48,113 bases of DNA. It comes from an uncultured Hyphomicrobiales bacterium. Its GTDB lineage: Bacteria; Pseudomonadota; Alphaproteobacteria; Rhizobiales; Xanthobacteraceae. The position numbers and the translations under genes were made by a program. The notes under the pieces are model-generated. The model was not told the DNA's origin. It searched no databases and saw nothing but the letters and a program-made list of their open reading frames with translations. Location: contig CAISIV010000161.1 of assembly GCA_903885555.1 (NCBI GenBank), positions 1 to 48,113 on the forward strand, given 5' to 3'. Positions 1-7,993 of the stretch are shown here, piece by piece (position 1 is the first letter of the stretch; every line of letters starts with the position of its first letter).

Positions 1-728
1 ACGGTACCGTCACCAATACCAACCGTCAGGTGCAGATGGGCCGCGCCGCGATCCCGCTGCCGGGCGACACGCGTCAGGATCTGTGGATCATCCAGGACAT
101 CGCCAATCGTATGGGCTGCGGCTGGAACTACACATCCGTCGGCGAAGTGTTCGACGAAATGGCGTCGATGATGCCGGCGCTCGACAACATCACCTGGGAT
201 CGCGTGAACCGCGAATACGCCGTCACCTATCCGACCGCCGGCCCCGACATTCCGGGCCGCGACGTCGTGTTCGAAGACGGTTTCCCGCGTCCGGGCGGCT
301 TCGCCAAGCTTGTTGCGACGAAGTTGCAGCCGCCGAACGAAGTGCCGGATCTGGAGTATCCGTTCATTCTCTCGACCGGCCGCCAGCTCGAGCATTGGCA
401 CACCGGCTCGATGACCCGGCGCAGCAAGGTGCTCGACGCGCTCGAGCCCTCGGCCATCGCGCAGCTGTCGCGCGGCACCATCGAGAAACTCGGCATCGAG
501 CCCGGCGACATGGTGAAGGTCATCACGCGCCGCGGCGAAGTCGAACTGGCCTCGCGCCAGGACGACGCGGTGCCGGATGGCGTGGTGTTCATTCCCTTCG
601 CTTATGTGGAGGCGGCGGCGAACCTGCTCACCAACCCGGCGCTCGATCCGTTCGGCAAGATTCCGGAATTCAAGTTCTGCGCCGCCAAGGTCGAAGCCGT
701 TCGTCCGCGCATGGAAGCGGCGGAATAG
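1..728 (+). CDS. fdhF: formate dehydrogenase alpha subunit, C-terminal part (5' truncated by window edge)
   Basis: The reading frame is open from base 3, with no start in view, to a TAG at 726-728, so the gene begins before the window. The visible 241 residues are the C-terminal part of a molybdopterin oxidoreductase: an early stretch GTVTNTNRQVQMGRAAIPLPG, then the molybdopterin-dinucleotide-binding domain with STGRQLEHWHTGSMTRR and LLTNPALDPFGKIPE, which are characteristic of NAD-linked cytoplasmic formate dehydrogenase alpha subunits. The enzyme oxidises formate to CO2 at a bis-MGD Mo (or W) centre and passes electrons through FeS clusters to the NAD-reducing subunits. Those partner genes are not visible; they should lie upstream. 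The gene is convergent with the next one, with a gap of 10 bp. Family confidence is high; the exact subtype is inferred from memory of FdsA-like sequences. Confidence 0.9.
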   Translation, partial: GTVTNTNRQVQMGRAAIPLPGDTRQDLWIIQDIANRMGCGWNYTSVGEVFDEMASMMPALDNITWDRVNREYAVTYPTAGPDIPGRDVVFEDGFPRPGGFAKLVATKLQPPNEVPDLEYPFILSTGRQLEHWHTGSMTRRSKVLDALEPSAIAQLSRGTIEKLGIEPGDMVKVITRRGEVELASRQDDAVPDGVVFIPFAYVEAAANLLTNPALDPFGKIPEFKFCAAKVEAVRPRMEAAE

Positions 729-738
729 AGGCCGATAT

Positions 739-2475
739 CTAGGATTGAGGCGTGACCCGCCGCGTGGCTGCAAATTCCCGCAGCGCCTCGTGAACGCGCG
801 CGATGACTCTGTTCCAGTCGCACGTCGCATCTTGCCGGAACAGGCGGGCCGTCGCGTACCAGGGGCTATCATCGCGGTCGAGCAGCCAGCGCCAGTCCGG
901 TACGTCGTTGAGCAACACCCAGACAGGTTTTCCCAGCGCGCCGGCGAGATGGGCAACGCTGGTATCGACGGAAATGACGAGATCGAGTTGAGACATGAGC
1001 GCCGCCGTATCCGTAAAATCCCGCAGACCGTCTGACAGGTCGAGAATGTCGTTGCGTTCCTTGAGAACGGCCGCGTCGCTGGCGCGGACATCCTTTTGCA
1101 GGCTCACGAAGATGGCGTCGATATCCAGCAGCGGCAGCATCGTACGCAGCGCGATCGACCGGTCCTGATCGCGCTTGTGCGCCGCGTTGCCGGACCAGAC
1201 CAGCCCGATCCTGGGCCGGTGGTTAGGCTCGGTGCGCGACGTCCAGTCGATCAAGGCGTCCGTGGACGCCCGCAAGCAAGAGGGTGGAATCGTTTCCAGC
1301 CGCGTACCAAAAGCCAACGGCAGGCTGAGCAAGGGGCACTGAAAATCATGGGCAGGCCGTGGTTCGCCCTTGGCGATGATCTGCGTCACGCCAGGTAGAC
1401 CGGCCATCAGCTGTTTGAGCGGCTGCTGCACTTCGAGGATCACACGCGCGCCGCGTTCGGCGACGAGAGGTGCATAGCGGCAGAACTCGATCGTGTCGCC
1501 AAGTCCTTGCTCGCTGTGCAGCAGGATGGTCTTGCCGGCAATAACGTCGTCGCCTTGCCACCGTGGCTGCGTAAAATCCTGAGCCGCGCTGGTGGCGGCG
1601 CCGATTTTCCAGCGCCATTCGTATTCCGCCCAGCCGCGGGCGAAGTCGCCCTGAAGCAGCATCAGTTGCGCCTTGTTCCAGTGCGCGTCGGCATAATTTG
1701 CGTCGCGTGCAAGGGCCTGATCATAGTTAGCCCGCGCCTCGTCAAAGCGCTTGAGCAAGTACAGCGCCCCGCCGCTGTTGTTGTAGGCCTCCGCATAGCC
1801 CCGCTTGAGCGCGATCGCCATAGCGTAATTGATCAGGGCATCGTCAAGCCGTCTGAGTTCGGCCAAGGCGACGCCACGGTTGTTGTAGGCTTCGGCGTAA
1901 GCGGGTCTGAGCTCAATGGCCCGGTCATAGCTCGCCAGAGCTTCCGCCGTGCGCTTGAGCTCGCGCAACGCAATGCCACGATTGTTGAACGCTTCCGCGT
2001 AAGTCGGTCTTGAAGCAATCGCCTTGTCGTAGCTCGCCAAGGCCTCCTCGGTGCGGCCGAGCGCCTTCAGCGCCACGCCGCGATTGTTAAGGGCTTCGGG
2101 AAAGGAGGGTTGCAACGCGACGGCCTTGTCGCAGCTTGTGACGGACTCGGCGAAGCGCCCCAGTGCGTTGAGAGCGGCGCCGTAATTCGCGAGTGCCACG
2201 GCGTCGTCCGGCCGTTGCTGCAACGCGCCGGCGATCAGCTTGACCGCTTCATTGTTGCGGCCCTGCTGATGTTTGAGAACGCCGAGGAGATGTTGCCCGT
2301 CAAAATGATCGGGCGCGATCTGCAAGATCTTTCGATAGATCGGCTCGGCGTCGCCGAGCTGGCCGCGCTGATGCAGCGCGATGGCATTTTTCAGGTCGTC
2401 GTTGACACTTGCGGCCAAGGAAGCGGTTGGGACATGCCCATGTGACCGCGGATGTTTTTGTGCGCGTCTGCTCAT
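739..2475 (-). CDS. TPR-repeat protein with C-terminal glycosyltransferase-like domain
   Basis: About 578 residues. An N-terminal array of roughly eight 34-residue TPR repeats shows the recurrent pattern AEAYNNRGVAL...ALASYDKAI. It is followed by a domain beginning GKTILLHSEQGLGDTIEFCR, with later IGLVWSGNAAHKRD and DLVISVDTSVAHLAGALGKP, the nucleotide-sugar-binding-like blocks of heptosyltransferase (GT9)/GT41-like folds. Such TPR-glycosyltransferase fusions are common in Bradyrhizobium relatives; no acceptor is known, so protein or polysaccharide glycosylation is only an inference. I chose the ATG at 2475 over an upstream in-frame TTG at 2502. Neither has a strong Shine-Dalgarno (SD) sequence. 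No operon partner is evident. Confidence 0.85.
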   Translation of the reverse strand: MSRRAQKHPRSHGHVPTASLAASVNDDLKNAIALHQRGQLGDAEPIYRKILQIAPDHFDGQHLLGVLKHQQGRNNEAVKLIAGALQQRPDDAVALANYGAALNALGRFAESVTSCDKAVALQPSFPEALNNRGVALKALGRTEEALASYDKAIASRPTYAEAFNNRGIALRELKRTAEALASYDRAIELRPAYAEAYNNRGVALAELRRLDDALINYAMAIALKRGYAEAYNNSGGALYLLKRFDEARANYDQALARDANYADAHWNKAQLMLLQGDFARGWAEYEWRWKIGAATSAAQDFTQPRWQGDDVIAGKTILLHSEQGLGDTIEFCRYAPLVAERGARVILEVQQPLKQLMAGLPGVTQIIAKGEPRPAHDFQCPLLSLPLAFGTRLETIPPSCLRASTDALIDWTSRTEPNHRPRIGLVWSGNAAHKRDQDRSIALRTMLPLLDIDAIFVSLQKDVRASDAAVLKERNDILDLSDGLRDFTDTAALMSQLDLVISVDTSVAHLAGALGKPVWVLLNDVPDWRWLLDRDDSPWYATARLFRQDATCDWNRVIARVHEALREFAATRRVTPQS

Positions 2476-2708
2476 CTTGGGTGCCAAAGGCGACAGGGCC
2501 AACCCAGTGTCGGAATCAGACTGATTCGGACGGGCTCTGCAATCGAGCAGATCACGCGCGTATATGTGCGATGGCGCAACTATTGCTGTGCACCAATGTC
2601 AGGCCTTGATTTATAATAGATATTTTCTATTGATATAGCGAAATTGGAGGCTTGATCTCTATCATCCGGACGACCTAGTTCAGCATTGCCGCAATGCTGG
2701 AGTTCCCG

Positions 2709-4181
2709 ATGAACATTCGCGCCGATTTTGACTTTCCACACCCACGGACCGATCTGCTGATCGGCGGCGAGTGGGGCGGTGCGTCCAAGGGCAAAACCTT
2801 CGCCACCCTCAACCCGGCTACCGAAGAAACGATCGCGGAGGTCGCCGAGGCCGGCGCCGCCGATATTGATGCCGCGGTCGCGTCCGCCCGCCGCGCGCTG
2901 ACGCACGGCGCCTGGCCAGCCACGACCGGCGCCGAACGCGGCCGCATTCTCAATCGCCTCGCCGCGATCCTGCGCGAGCGGACCAACGAACTCGTGCAAC
3001 TGGAAAGCATCGATGGCGGCAAGCCGTTCGCCGCCACGCGCCGCATGGACATTCCGGCGGCCATCGATTGCCTCGAATATTACGCCGGCTGGGCCGACAA
3101 GATCGCAGGGGACGTCATCCCGGCGCGGCGCGACGCGCTGACCTTTACGCAGCGCGTGCCTGTTGGCGTGGTTGCGGTCATTGTGCCGTGGAATTTCGCG
3201 CTGATGAACGCGGTGTGGAAGATCGCGCCGGCGCTGGCTTGCGGCTGCACTATCGTGATGAAGCCGTCCGAACTGACGCCGCTGTCGGCGCTGTGGCTCG
3301 GCGCCGCCGCGCTTGAAGCCGGCCTGCCACCGGGCGTCCTCAACATCGTGCCGGGATTCGGTGCCGACGCTGGCGCTGCGCTGGTGTCGCACAAGGGCAT
3401 CGACAAGATTTCCTTCACCGGCTCGCCGCAGACCGGGCAGTTCATCATGCGCGCGGCGGCAGAAAACATCACCCGCATCGGACTCGAACTCGGCGGCAAG
3501 TCGCCAAGCGTTGTGTTTGCCGACGCCAATATCGAGCAGGCGGTGCGCCAGACTTCGTCCGGTGCTTTCTTCAACGCCGGTCAGGTATGTTCGGCGGCGA
3601 CGCGCATTCTGGTCGACCGGTCGATCCACGACGCCTTCGTCGAGAAACTCGCCGCGCGCGCCAACGCATTGCGTCTTGGCGATCCGCGCGAACCGGACGT
3701 CAATATTGGTCCGGTGATTTCGCAAAAGCAGATGGACCGCGTGCTGGGCTATATCGAGATCGGCAAGGCCGAGGGCGCGCAAGCCGTCACCGGCGGTGGC
3801 CGTGCCGGCGAGCGCGGCTATTTCGTGCAGCCGACGGTGTTTGCCGGCGTCACCGGCGGCATGCGCATCTCGCAGGAAGAAATTTTCGGGCCGGTGGTTT
3901 CGGTGATGCCTTTTGCCGACGAGGAGGAAGCCGTCGCGCTCGCCAATGGTACGGCCTACAGCCTCGCCGCCGCGGTCTGGACCAAGGATATCGACCGCGC
4001 CACGCGCATGTCGAACCGGCTCGATGCCGGTACGGTGTGGATCAACACCTACGGTCCGACCGATGCGCGTTTGCCCTGGGGCGGCATGGGCGGCCAGTCC
4101 GGCATCGGACGCGACCTCGGCCGTTCCGCGCTCGACAATTATTCCGAGCAGAAAGTGGTCTGGCTGCAACGCGCTAGTTGA
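2709..4181 (+). CDS. NAD(P)-dependent aldehyde dehydrogenase
   Basis: 490 residues, normal length for the ALDH superfamily. Visible motifs: VPWNFALMNAVWKIAPAL (Trp161-Asn162, the catalytic Asn), KPSELTP (Lys185, cofactor), FTGSPQTG (about 237-243), the general base in LELGGKSP (Glu260) and the nucleophile in GQVCSAATR (Cys294). It oxidises an aldehyde to the acid in the cytoplasm. Closest in flavour to the betaine-aldehyde / gamma-glutamyl-aminobutyraldehyde group, but the substrate cannot be read from sequence. I prefer the ATG at 2709 to the one at 2694 because GGAG at 2699-2702 lies 6 nt before it. A hairpin terminator follows at 4213-4238, so it is probably transcribed separately from the next gene. 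Confidence 0.93.
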   Translation: MNIRADFDFPHPRTDLLIGGEWGGASKGKTFATLNPATEETIAEVAEAGAADIDAAVASARRALTHGAWPATTGAERGRILNRLAAILRERTNELVQLESIDGGKPFAATRRMDIPAAIDCLEYYAGWADKIAGDVIPARRDALTFTQRVPVGVVAVIVPWNFALMNAVWKIAPALACGCTIVMKPSELTPLSALWLGAAALEAGLPPGVLNIVPGFGADAGAALVSHKGIDKISFTGSPQTGQFIMRAAAENITRIGLELGGKSPSVVFADANIEQAVRQTSSGAFFNAGQVCSAATRILVDRSIHDAFVEKLAARANALRLGDPREPDVNIGPVISQKQMDRVLGYIEIGKAEGAQAVTGGGRAGERGYFVQPTVFAGVTGGMRISQEEIFGPVVSVMPFADEEEAVALANGTAYSLAAAVWTKDIDRATRMSNRLDAGTVWINTYGPTDARLPWGGMGGQSGIGRDLGRSALDNYSEQKVVWLQRAS

Positions 4182-4212
4182 ACTGCCCCCCAATAACGGG
4201 GACTGCTTGTTG

Positions 4213-4238
4213 AAAGGGCGGCCTGGCGGCCGCCTTTT
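4213..4238 (+). terminator. Rho-independent terminator after the aldehyde dehydrogenase
   Basis: GGCGGCC (4217-4223), a 4-nt loop, then the exact complement GGCCGCC (4228-4234) followed by TTTT. AAA before the stem can pair with part of the T run. It lies 32 bp after the ALDH stop. Confidence 0.75.
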
Positions 4239-4343
4239 GGCGTTTACTCGCCGCGAAGCGAAGCATAGGCTTTGCGTAATAATAATCGCTCGTGCGGCTG
4301 ACGACAGACCGTACGGGTCACAACACTGCCCAGGGAGACTTTC

Positions 4344-4979
4344 ATGAACATCCGAGGTTGCGTGGCCGCGCTTTTGGTGAGCGCGATGCTGCCGATGCAA
4401 TGCGTAAACGCCGCCGACGCGCCACGCTTCACACAAAAATCGATGGAACAGCTTAGCCCGGAGCAAAAGGAAGCCGCCGAAGGCGTGCTGAAGCAATCGA
4501 GCTCCGGGCTCGGCGGGCCTTACGCCATGCTGCTGACTAATCCCGAATTGCTCAAGCGCTATTTGATGATGACCGAGTATCTGCGGCAGAAGACGTCCGT
4601 GCCGAAACATCTCAACGAGATGGCGATCCTGCTCGAAGCCCGGCTCTGGGACGCGCAATATGAATGGTGGGCGCACGAGCCGCTGGCAAAAAAAGCCGGT
4701 CTGTCGGAAGCCATCATCTACGACATTCGCGACGGCAAGAAGCCGGCCAACATGAAGCCCGACGAAGCGGTCGTGTACGACTTCGTCACCGAGCTGTTGC
4801 TGACCAAGAAATTGTCCGACGCCACCTTTGCGCGCGCCAAGCAGATCCTGGGCGAGCAGCAGACCGTCGATCTCGCCGCCGTCACCGGCTTCTATGTTAT
4901 GGTCTCGGCGGTGATTGCCGCGGGACGCATCGGTATTCCGAATAACGGCCCGGAACCCATGCCCGTACTGGTGAAATAG
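4344..4979 (+). CDS. secreted carboxymuconolactone-decarboxylase-like (AhpD-fold) protein
   Basis: 211 residues with a clear N-terminal signal peptide (hydrophobic AALLVSAMLPMQ, likely cleavage after VNAA, about residue 24). The core matches the CMD/AhpD fold: HLNEMAILLEARLWDAQYEWWAHEPLAKKAGL, which I recognise as two adjacent helices (residues about 93-124), with a conserved His in WWAHEPLA. The Cys pair of true AhpD is absent, so peroxidase activity is unlikely. Export is unusual for this fold but known in soil proteobacteria; the substrate is unknown. The start has a good SD (AGGGAGA, 6 nt spacing). The Gfo/Idh/MocA gene starts 4 bp after its stop, so the two are co-transcribed. Confidence 0.8.
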   Translation: MNIRGCVAALLVSAMLPMQCVNAADAPRFTQKSMEQLSPEQKEAAEGVLKQSSSGLGGPYAMLLTNPELLKRYLMMTEYLRQKTSVPKHLNEMAILLEARLWDAQYEWWAHEPLAKKAGLSEAIIYDIRDGKKPANMKPDEAVVYDFVTELLLTKKLSDATFARAKQILGEQQTVDLAAVTGFYVMVSAVIAAGRIGIPNNGPEPMPVLVK

Positions 4980-4983
4980 ACGA

Positions 4984-6072
4984 ATGAGCAAGGCACGCGG
5001 CATCGGGCTCGGTATTATCGGCTCGGGACGGATCGGCACATTGCGCGGGCGGCTTGCCGCCGGCCACGCTGCCATCGATAGTATTACGGTGTCGGATCTC
5101 GATCCGGCCAATGCGGAAAAGCTCGCCAAACTGGTCGGCGGTACGTCGCACGGCGCCGACAACATGGCGGTGATCGACGACCCCAATGTCACCGCCGTGA
5201 TCGTCTCGACCAGCGAAGGCGAACACCTCAAGCCGATGCTGGCGGCGCTCGAGCGCGGCAAGGCCGTGCTGGTTGAAAAGCCGATCGCGCTCACTGTGCG
5301 CGAGGCCGATCAGGTGATCGAAGCACTGGCGAAATACAAAGGCGACATGCGGGTCGGATATAGCCGCCGCTACAAGGAGCGCTACCAGATCGCCAAGGAG
5401 CAGGTTGTGAAGGGCCGCGTCGGTACGCTGACCGGCGGCGCCGCGCGCGTGTTCAATTCGCGCTCGCAGGCTTTGGCGATGCTCAAGCGCAATCCGCACG
5501 CCACGCCGGTGGTCGACGCGCTGACTTACTATGTCGACCTGATGAACTGGCTGTTCGAAGGCCGCACCATCAAGGAAATCTACGCGCGCGGTCAGATGGG
5601 CGTGCTGAAGGACGCCGGCCACGAGGTGGCGGACGTCTGCTACGCCGTTTTCACCTATGACGACGGCGCGGTCGTTAATCTCGGCGTCAGCTATGCGCTG
5701 CCGGAGAAATATCCGGCGCTGGGCCATGCCGCGCGCGTCGAAGTGCTCGGCACCGGCGGCGTCATGATCCTCGACGACGATCACACCGACCAGATCATGT
5801 ATTCCGAGGTCGGCGTGCCGCACGTTTATTTGCCGGATCACAACGTCAACATGGTGTTCTTGCAAAGCGGAACGCCGGGGGATTGGGCGCTCGGCGAATT
5901 CTGGGGCCCGATCGCCAATGAAACCCGTGCCTGGCTGGACTATCTGGCGCTCGGCAAGCCTTGCACGCTGGCGACGGCGCAGGATGCGCGCGCCACGCTG
6001 GAAGCAACGCTCGCAATCGAACATTCGATGCGGACCGGCGTGGCGGTAACTCTGCCGCTCCGCCACGGCTGA
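4984..6072 (+). CDS. Gfo/Idh/MocA family oxidoreductase
   Basis: 362 residues. The N-terminal Rossmann fold carries GxGxxG (Gly13, Gly15, Gly18 in GIIGSGRIG) and the family EKP signature (Glu98-Lys99-Pro100). The C-terminal domain is the alpha/beta substrate-binding half. The family oxidises or reduces sugars, inositols and similar alcohols with NAD(P). In the usual D-x-G-x-H-x-x-D signature the His is replaced: here D178-A-L-T-Y182-Y-V-D185. That His normally acts with Lys99 in catalysis, so this enzyme is atypical. It follows the CMD-like gene by 4 bp and precedes a Bug receptor, suggesting a small catabolic operon. The substrate cannot be named. Confidence 0.88.
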   Translation: MSKARGIGLGIIGSGRIGTLRGRLAAGHAAIDSITVSDLDPANAEKLAKLVGGTSHGADNMAVIDDPNVTAVIVSTSEGEHLKPMLAALERGKAVLVEKPIALTVREADQVIEALAKYKGDMRVGYSRRYKERYQIAKEQVVKGRVGTLTGGAARVFNSRSQALAMLKRNPHATPVVDALTYYVDLMNWLFEGRTIKEIYARGQMGVLKDAGHEVADVCYAVFTYDDGAVVNLGVSYALPEKYPALGHAARVEVLGTGGVMILDDDHTDQIMYSEVGVPHVYLPDHNVNMVFLQSGTPGDWALGEFWGPIANETRAWLDYLALGKPCTLATAQDARATLEATLAIEHSMRTGVAVTLPLRHG

Positions 6073-6140
6073 ATCAGGTTTAGCTGAGCGAACGAGATAA
6101 CAGACCGCCACAACGGCGGCAGTTCAGGGAGGAGATGCGG

Positions 6141-7130
6141 GTGGCACATCCGTTCAATCGCCGCAGCGTTCTGCAGGGCGCCGGCGCTGTGGCGCTGGCC
6201 GCGCCACTGGTCCTGCGCGGCGCGTTGGCGGCCGGGTATCCCGACCGCACCGTGCGCATCATCGTGCCCTTCGCGGCGGGCGGTCCGAGCGACCTGACGG
6301 CGCGGCTGCTCAGCCAGAAATTCGGCGAGGCACTCGGCCAGACATTTATCGTCGAAAACCGCGGCGGCGCCGGCAGCAACCTCGGCACCTCGGTCGTCGC
6401 CCGCAGCGCACCGGACGGCTACACGCTGCTGGTGACCTCCAGTGCCTTCGTCGTCAATCCGGGACTTTACAAACAGTGCCCTTATGACCCGATCAAGGAC
6501 TTCGCGCCAATCACCGAACTGGACACCTCGCCGAATGTTTTCATCGCCACCAAGGCATCCGGCATTACGTCGATGAAGGAACTGGTGGCGCGGGCCAAGG
6601 CCAATCCGAATGATCTGAGTTATTCCCATGCCGGCGTCGGCACGACGCCGCATCTGGCCGGCGAAATGCTCAAGCTCGCGGCCGGCATCAACATGACCCA
6701 CATTCCCTATGCCGGCTCCGGCCCGGCGATGCAGAGCATCCTCAGCGGCACGGTGCCTTTGATGTGCGGCTCGCTGCCAGGTGCGCATCCCAGCATCATG
6801 AGCGGCGCGGTACGTGCGCTGGCCGTCACCGGCCCCGAGCGCTGGTTCGACATGCCCGATGTGCCGACCATGATCGAACTCGGTTATCCGGGTTTCCTCG
6901 CCGATACTTTCCACGGCATGTTCGCGCCCGCCGGCACACCGCCGGATGTCATCGACAAGTTGGTCAAGGTGGCGCTGAACGCTTTGAAAGATCAGGCCTT
7001 TCACGAAAAGCTGCGGACGCTCGGCTTCGACGTCATCGCCAATGGCCCCGCGGGCTTGCGCGACCGAGTCGCCGCCGAGGTGCCGCGCTATCGCGACATC
7101 ATCGCCAAGGCCGGCATCGAGCGCGTGTAA
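6141..7130 (+). CDS. Bug/TctC-family periplasmic substrate-binding protein
   Basis: About 329 residues with a twin-arginine type signal (NRRSVLQGAGAVALAAPLVL) and then the canonical TctC start YPDRTVRIIVPFAAGGPSD. Other family landmarks: ENRGGAGSNLGT, PDGYTLL, and VPTMIELGYPGF near the C-terminus. The family binds carboxylates, amino acids or their analogues for tripartite tricarboxylate transporters. No TctA or TctB gene is near, so it is one of the orphan receptors typical of this clade. Start: GTG at 6141 sits 8 nt after GGAGG (6128-6132); an in-frame ATG at 6135 is only 2 nt from it and is less likely. It follows the oxidoreductase by 68 bp on the same strand. Confidence 0.9.
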   Translation: MAHPFNRRSVLQGAGAVALAAPLVLRGALAAGYPDRTVRIIVPFAAGGPSDLTARLLSQKFGEALGQTFIVENRGGAGSNLGTSVVARSAPDGYTLLVTSSAFVVNPGLYKQCPYDPIKDFAPITELDTSPNVFIATKASGITSMKELVARAKANPNDLSYSHAGVGTTPHLAGEMLKLAAGINMTHIPYAGSGPAMQSILSGTVPLMCGSLPGAHPSIMSGAVRALAVTGPERWFDMPDVPTMIELGYPGFLADTFHGMFAPAGTPPDVIDKLVKVALNALKDQAFHEKLRTLGFDVIANGPAGLRDRVAAEVPRYRDIIAKAGIERV

Positions 7131-7142
7131 TTTTTCCGGTGT

Positions 7143-7931
7143 TCAAAAAAACTCATATAGATCAGCGTAGAATTGTGCCTTCGCCGCATCCCAAATGATA
7201 CCGTAATCGCGTGCGAACGCTGTGGCTGCCTCCGTGCCATGCTGCTCGGCGATGTCGGCTGCGAGCACCGCGAGATCGAGATAGCGGTCGCCGCGTCCGG
7301 CGCTGCCGCAATCGATGAAGCCGACATTGCCATCGGCATCGATCATCAAATTGCTCAACGTCGCGTCGCCGTGCACGATCACCTGATCTTCCGCCGGTGG
7401 TTGTGAGCTCAGGCGCGCGAGCAGTGCTTGCGGCGTGGTATCGGCATTGCGCGGTTCGAACTCGGCGGTTTCGACTTCGTCATCCGCCACAGCCTTGGCG
7501 GCACGCGCCAGGCGCACGCTGAGCGTTTCATCGAACGGGCAGCTATTGAGCGGCAGCGCGTGCAGCGCAGCTAAAGCCTTGGCCAAAGCGGCGATCAACT
7601 GCGGCGCTGGCAACCGGCTCGCGTCGGCCGGCGTTCCGGGCATGGCATGCATCAGCACGGCGTAACTGTCGGGCTGGTTACTCACACGCAAAATGCCTGG
7701 CACAGTGATGCCTTGCGCCGCGAGCCAGGCCGTACGCGTTATTTCTTGCCGCAACGGCGCGGCAGCTTTGTCCTGACCGATCTTGACGTAACGCACGAGT
7801 TGGCCGGGTCGCACGACCCTGAATACGCTGGCGCCGCTCATGCCGCTGGTGACGGGCTCGAGCCGAACCCCGGACAGATCGGCGTTGCCGTCCGCGCGCA
7901 GCAATGCCAAAGCTTCGGCTTCGTGATTCAT
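7143..7931 (-). CDS. APH(3')-like aminoglycoside phosphotransferase
   Basis: 262 residues, the usual length of APH(3') enzymes. Motifs: RYVKIG (Lys50, ATP), the catalytic loop VHGDATLSNLMID (Asp189 base, Asn194), metal-binding GFIDCGSAGRGDRYLD (Asp207), and a C-terminal ...FYADLYEFF whose final Phe carboxylate contacts the aminoglycoside in characterised APH(3') enzymes. The spacing of all blocks fits this subfamily rather than generic choline/fructosamine kinases. It is chromosomal, with base composition like its neighbours and no mobile element nearby, so probably a resident gene. Whether it gives kanamycin/neomycin resistance is inference. SD AAGGA lies 5 nt before the ATG. Confidence 0.85.
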   Translation of the reverse strand: MNHEAEALALLRADGNADLSGVRLEPVTSGMSGASVFRVVRPGQLVRYVKIGQDKAAAPLRQEITRTAWLAAQGITVPGILRVSNQPDSYAVLMHAMPGTPADASRLPAPQLIAALAKALAALHALPLNSCPFDETLSVRLARAAKAVADDEVETAEFEPRNADTTPQALLARLSSQPPAEDQVIVHGDATLSNLMIDADGNVGFIDCGSAGRGDRYLDLAVLAADIAEQHGTEAATAFARDYGIIWDAAKAQFYADLYEFF

Positions 7932-7993
7932 CCGGTTCCTTTACGACAAAGGCGTTGGAAAGGGCCGGATTTATGCGGCCGCGAGGTCAGCCG

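Noticed and set aside
2580-5294. 904-codon open frame on the reverse strand
   Set aside because: It is antisense to the aldehyde dehydrogenase, CMD-like and part of the oxidoreductase genes. It is His/Arg-rich without any motif: a codon-bias shadow of GC-rich genes.
6100-6125. CCGCC/GGCGG hairpin before the first Bug gene as a terminator
   Set aside because: Only a 5-bp stem and no T-run follows; it precedes the SD of the next gene.
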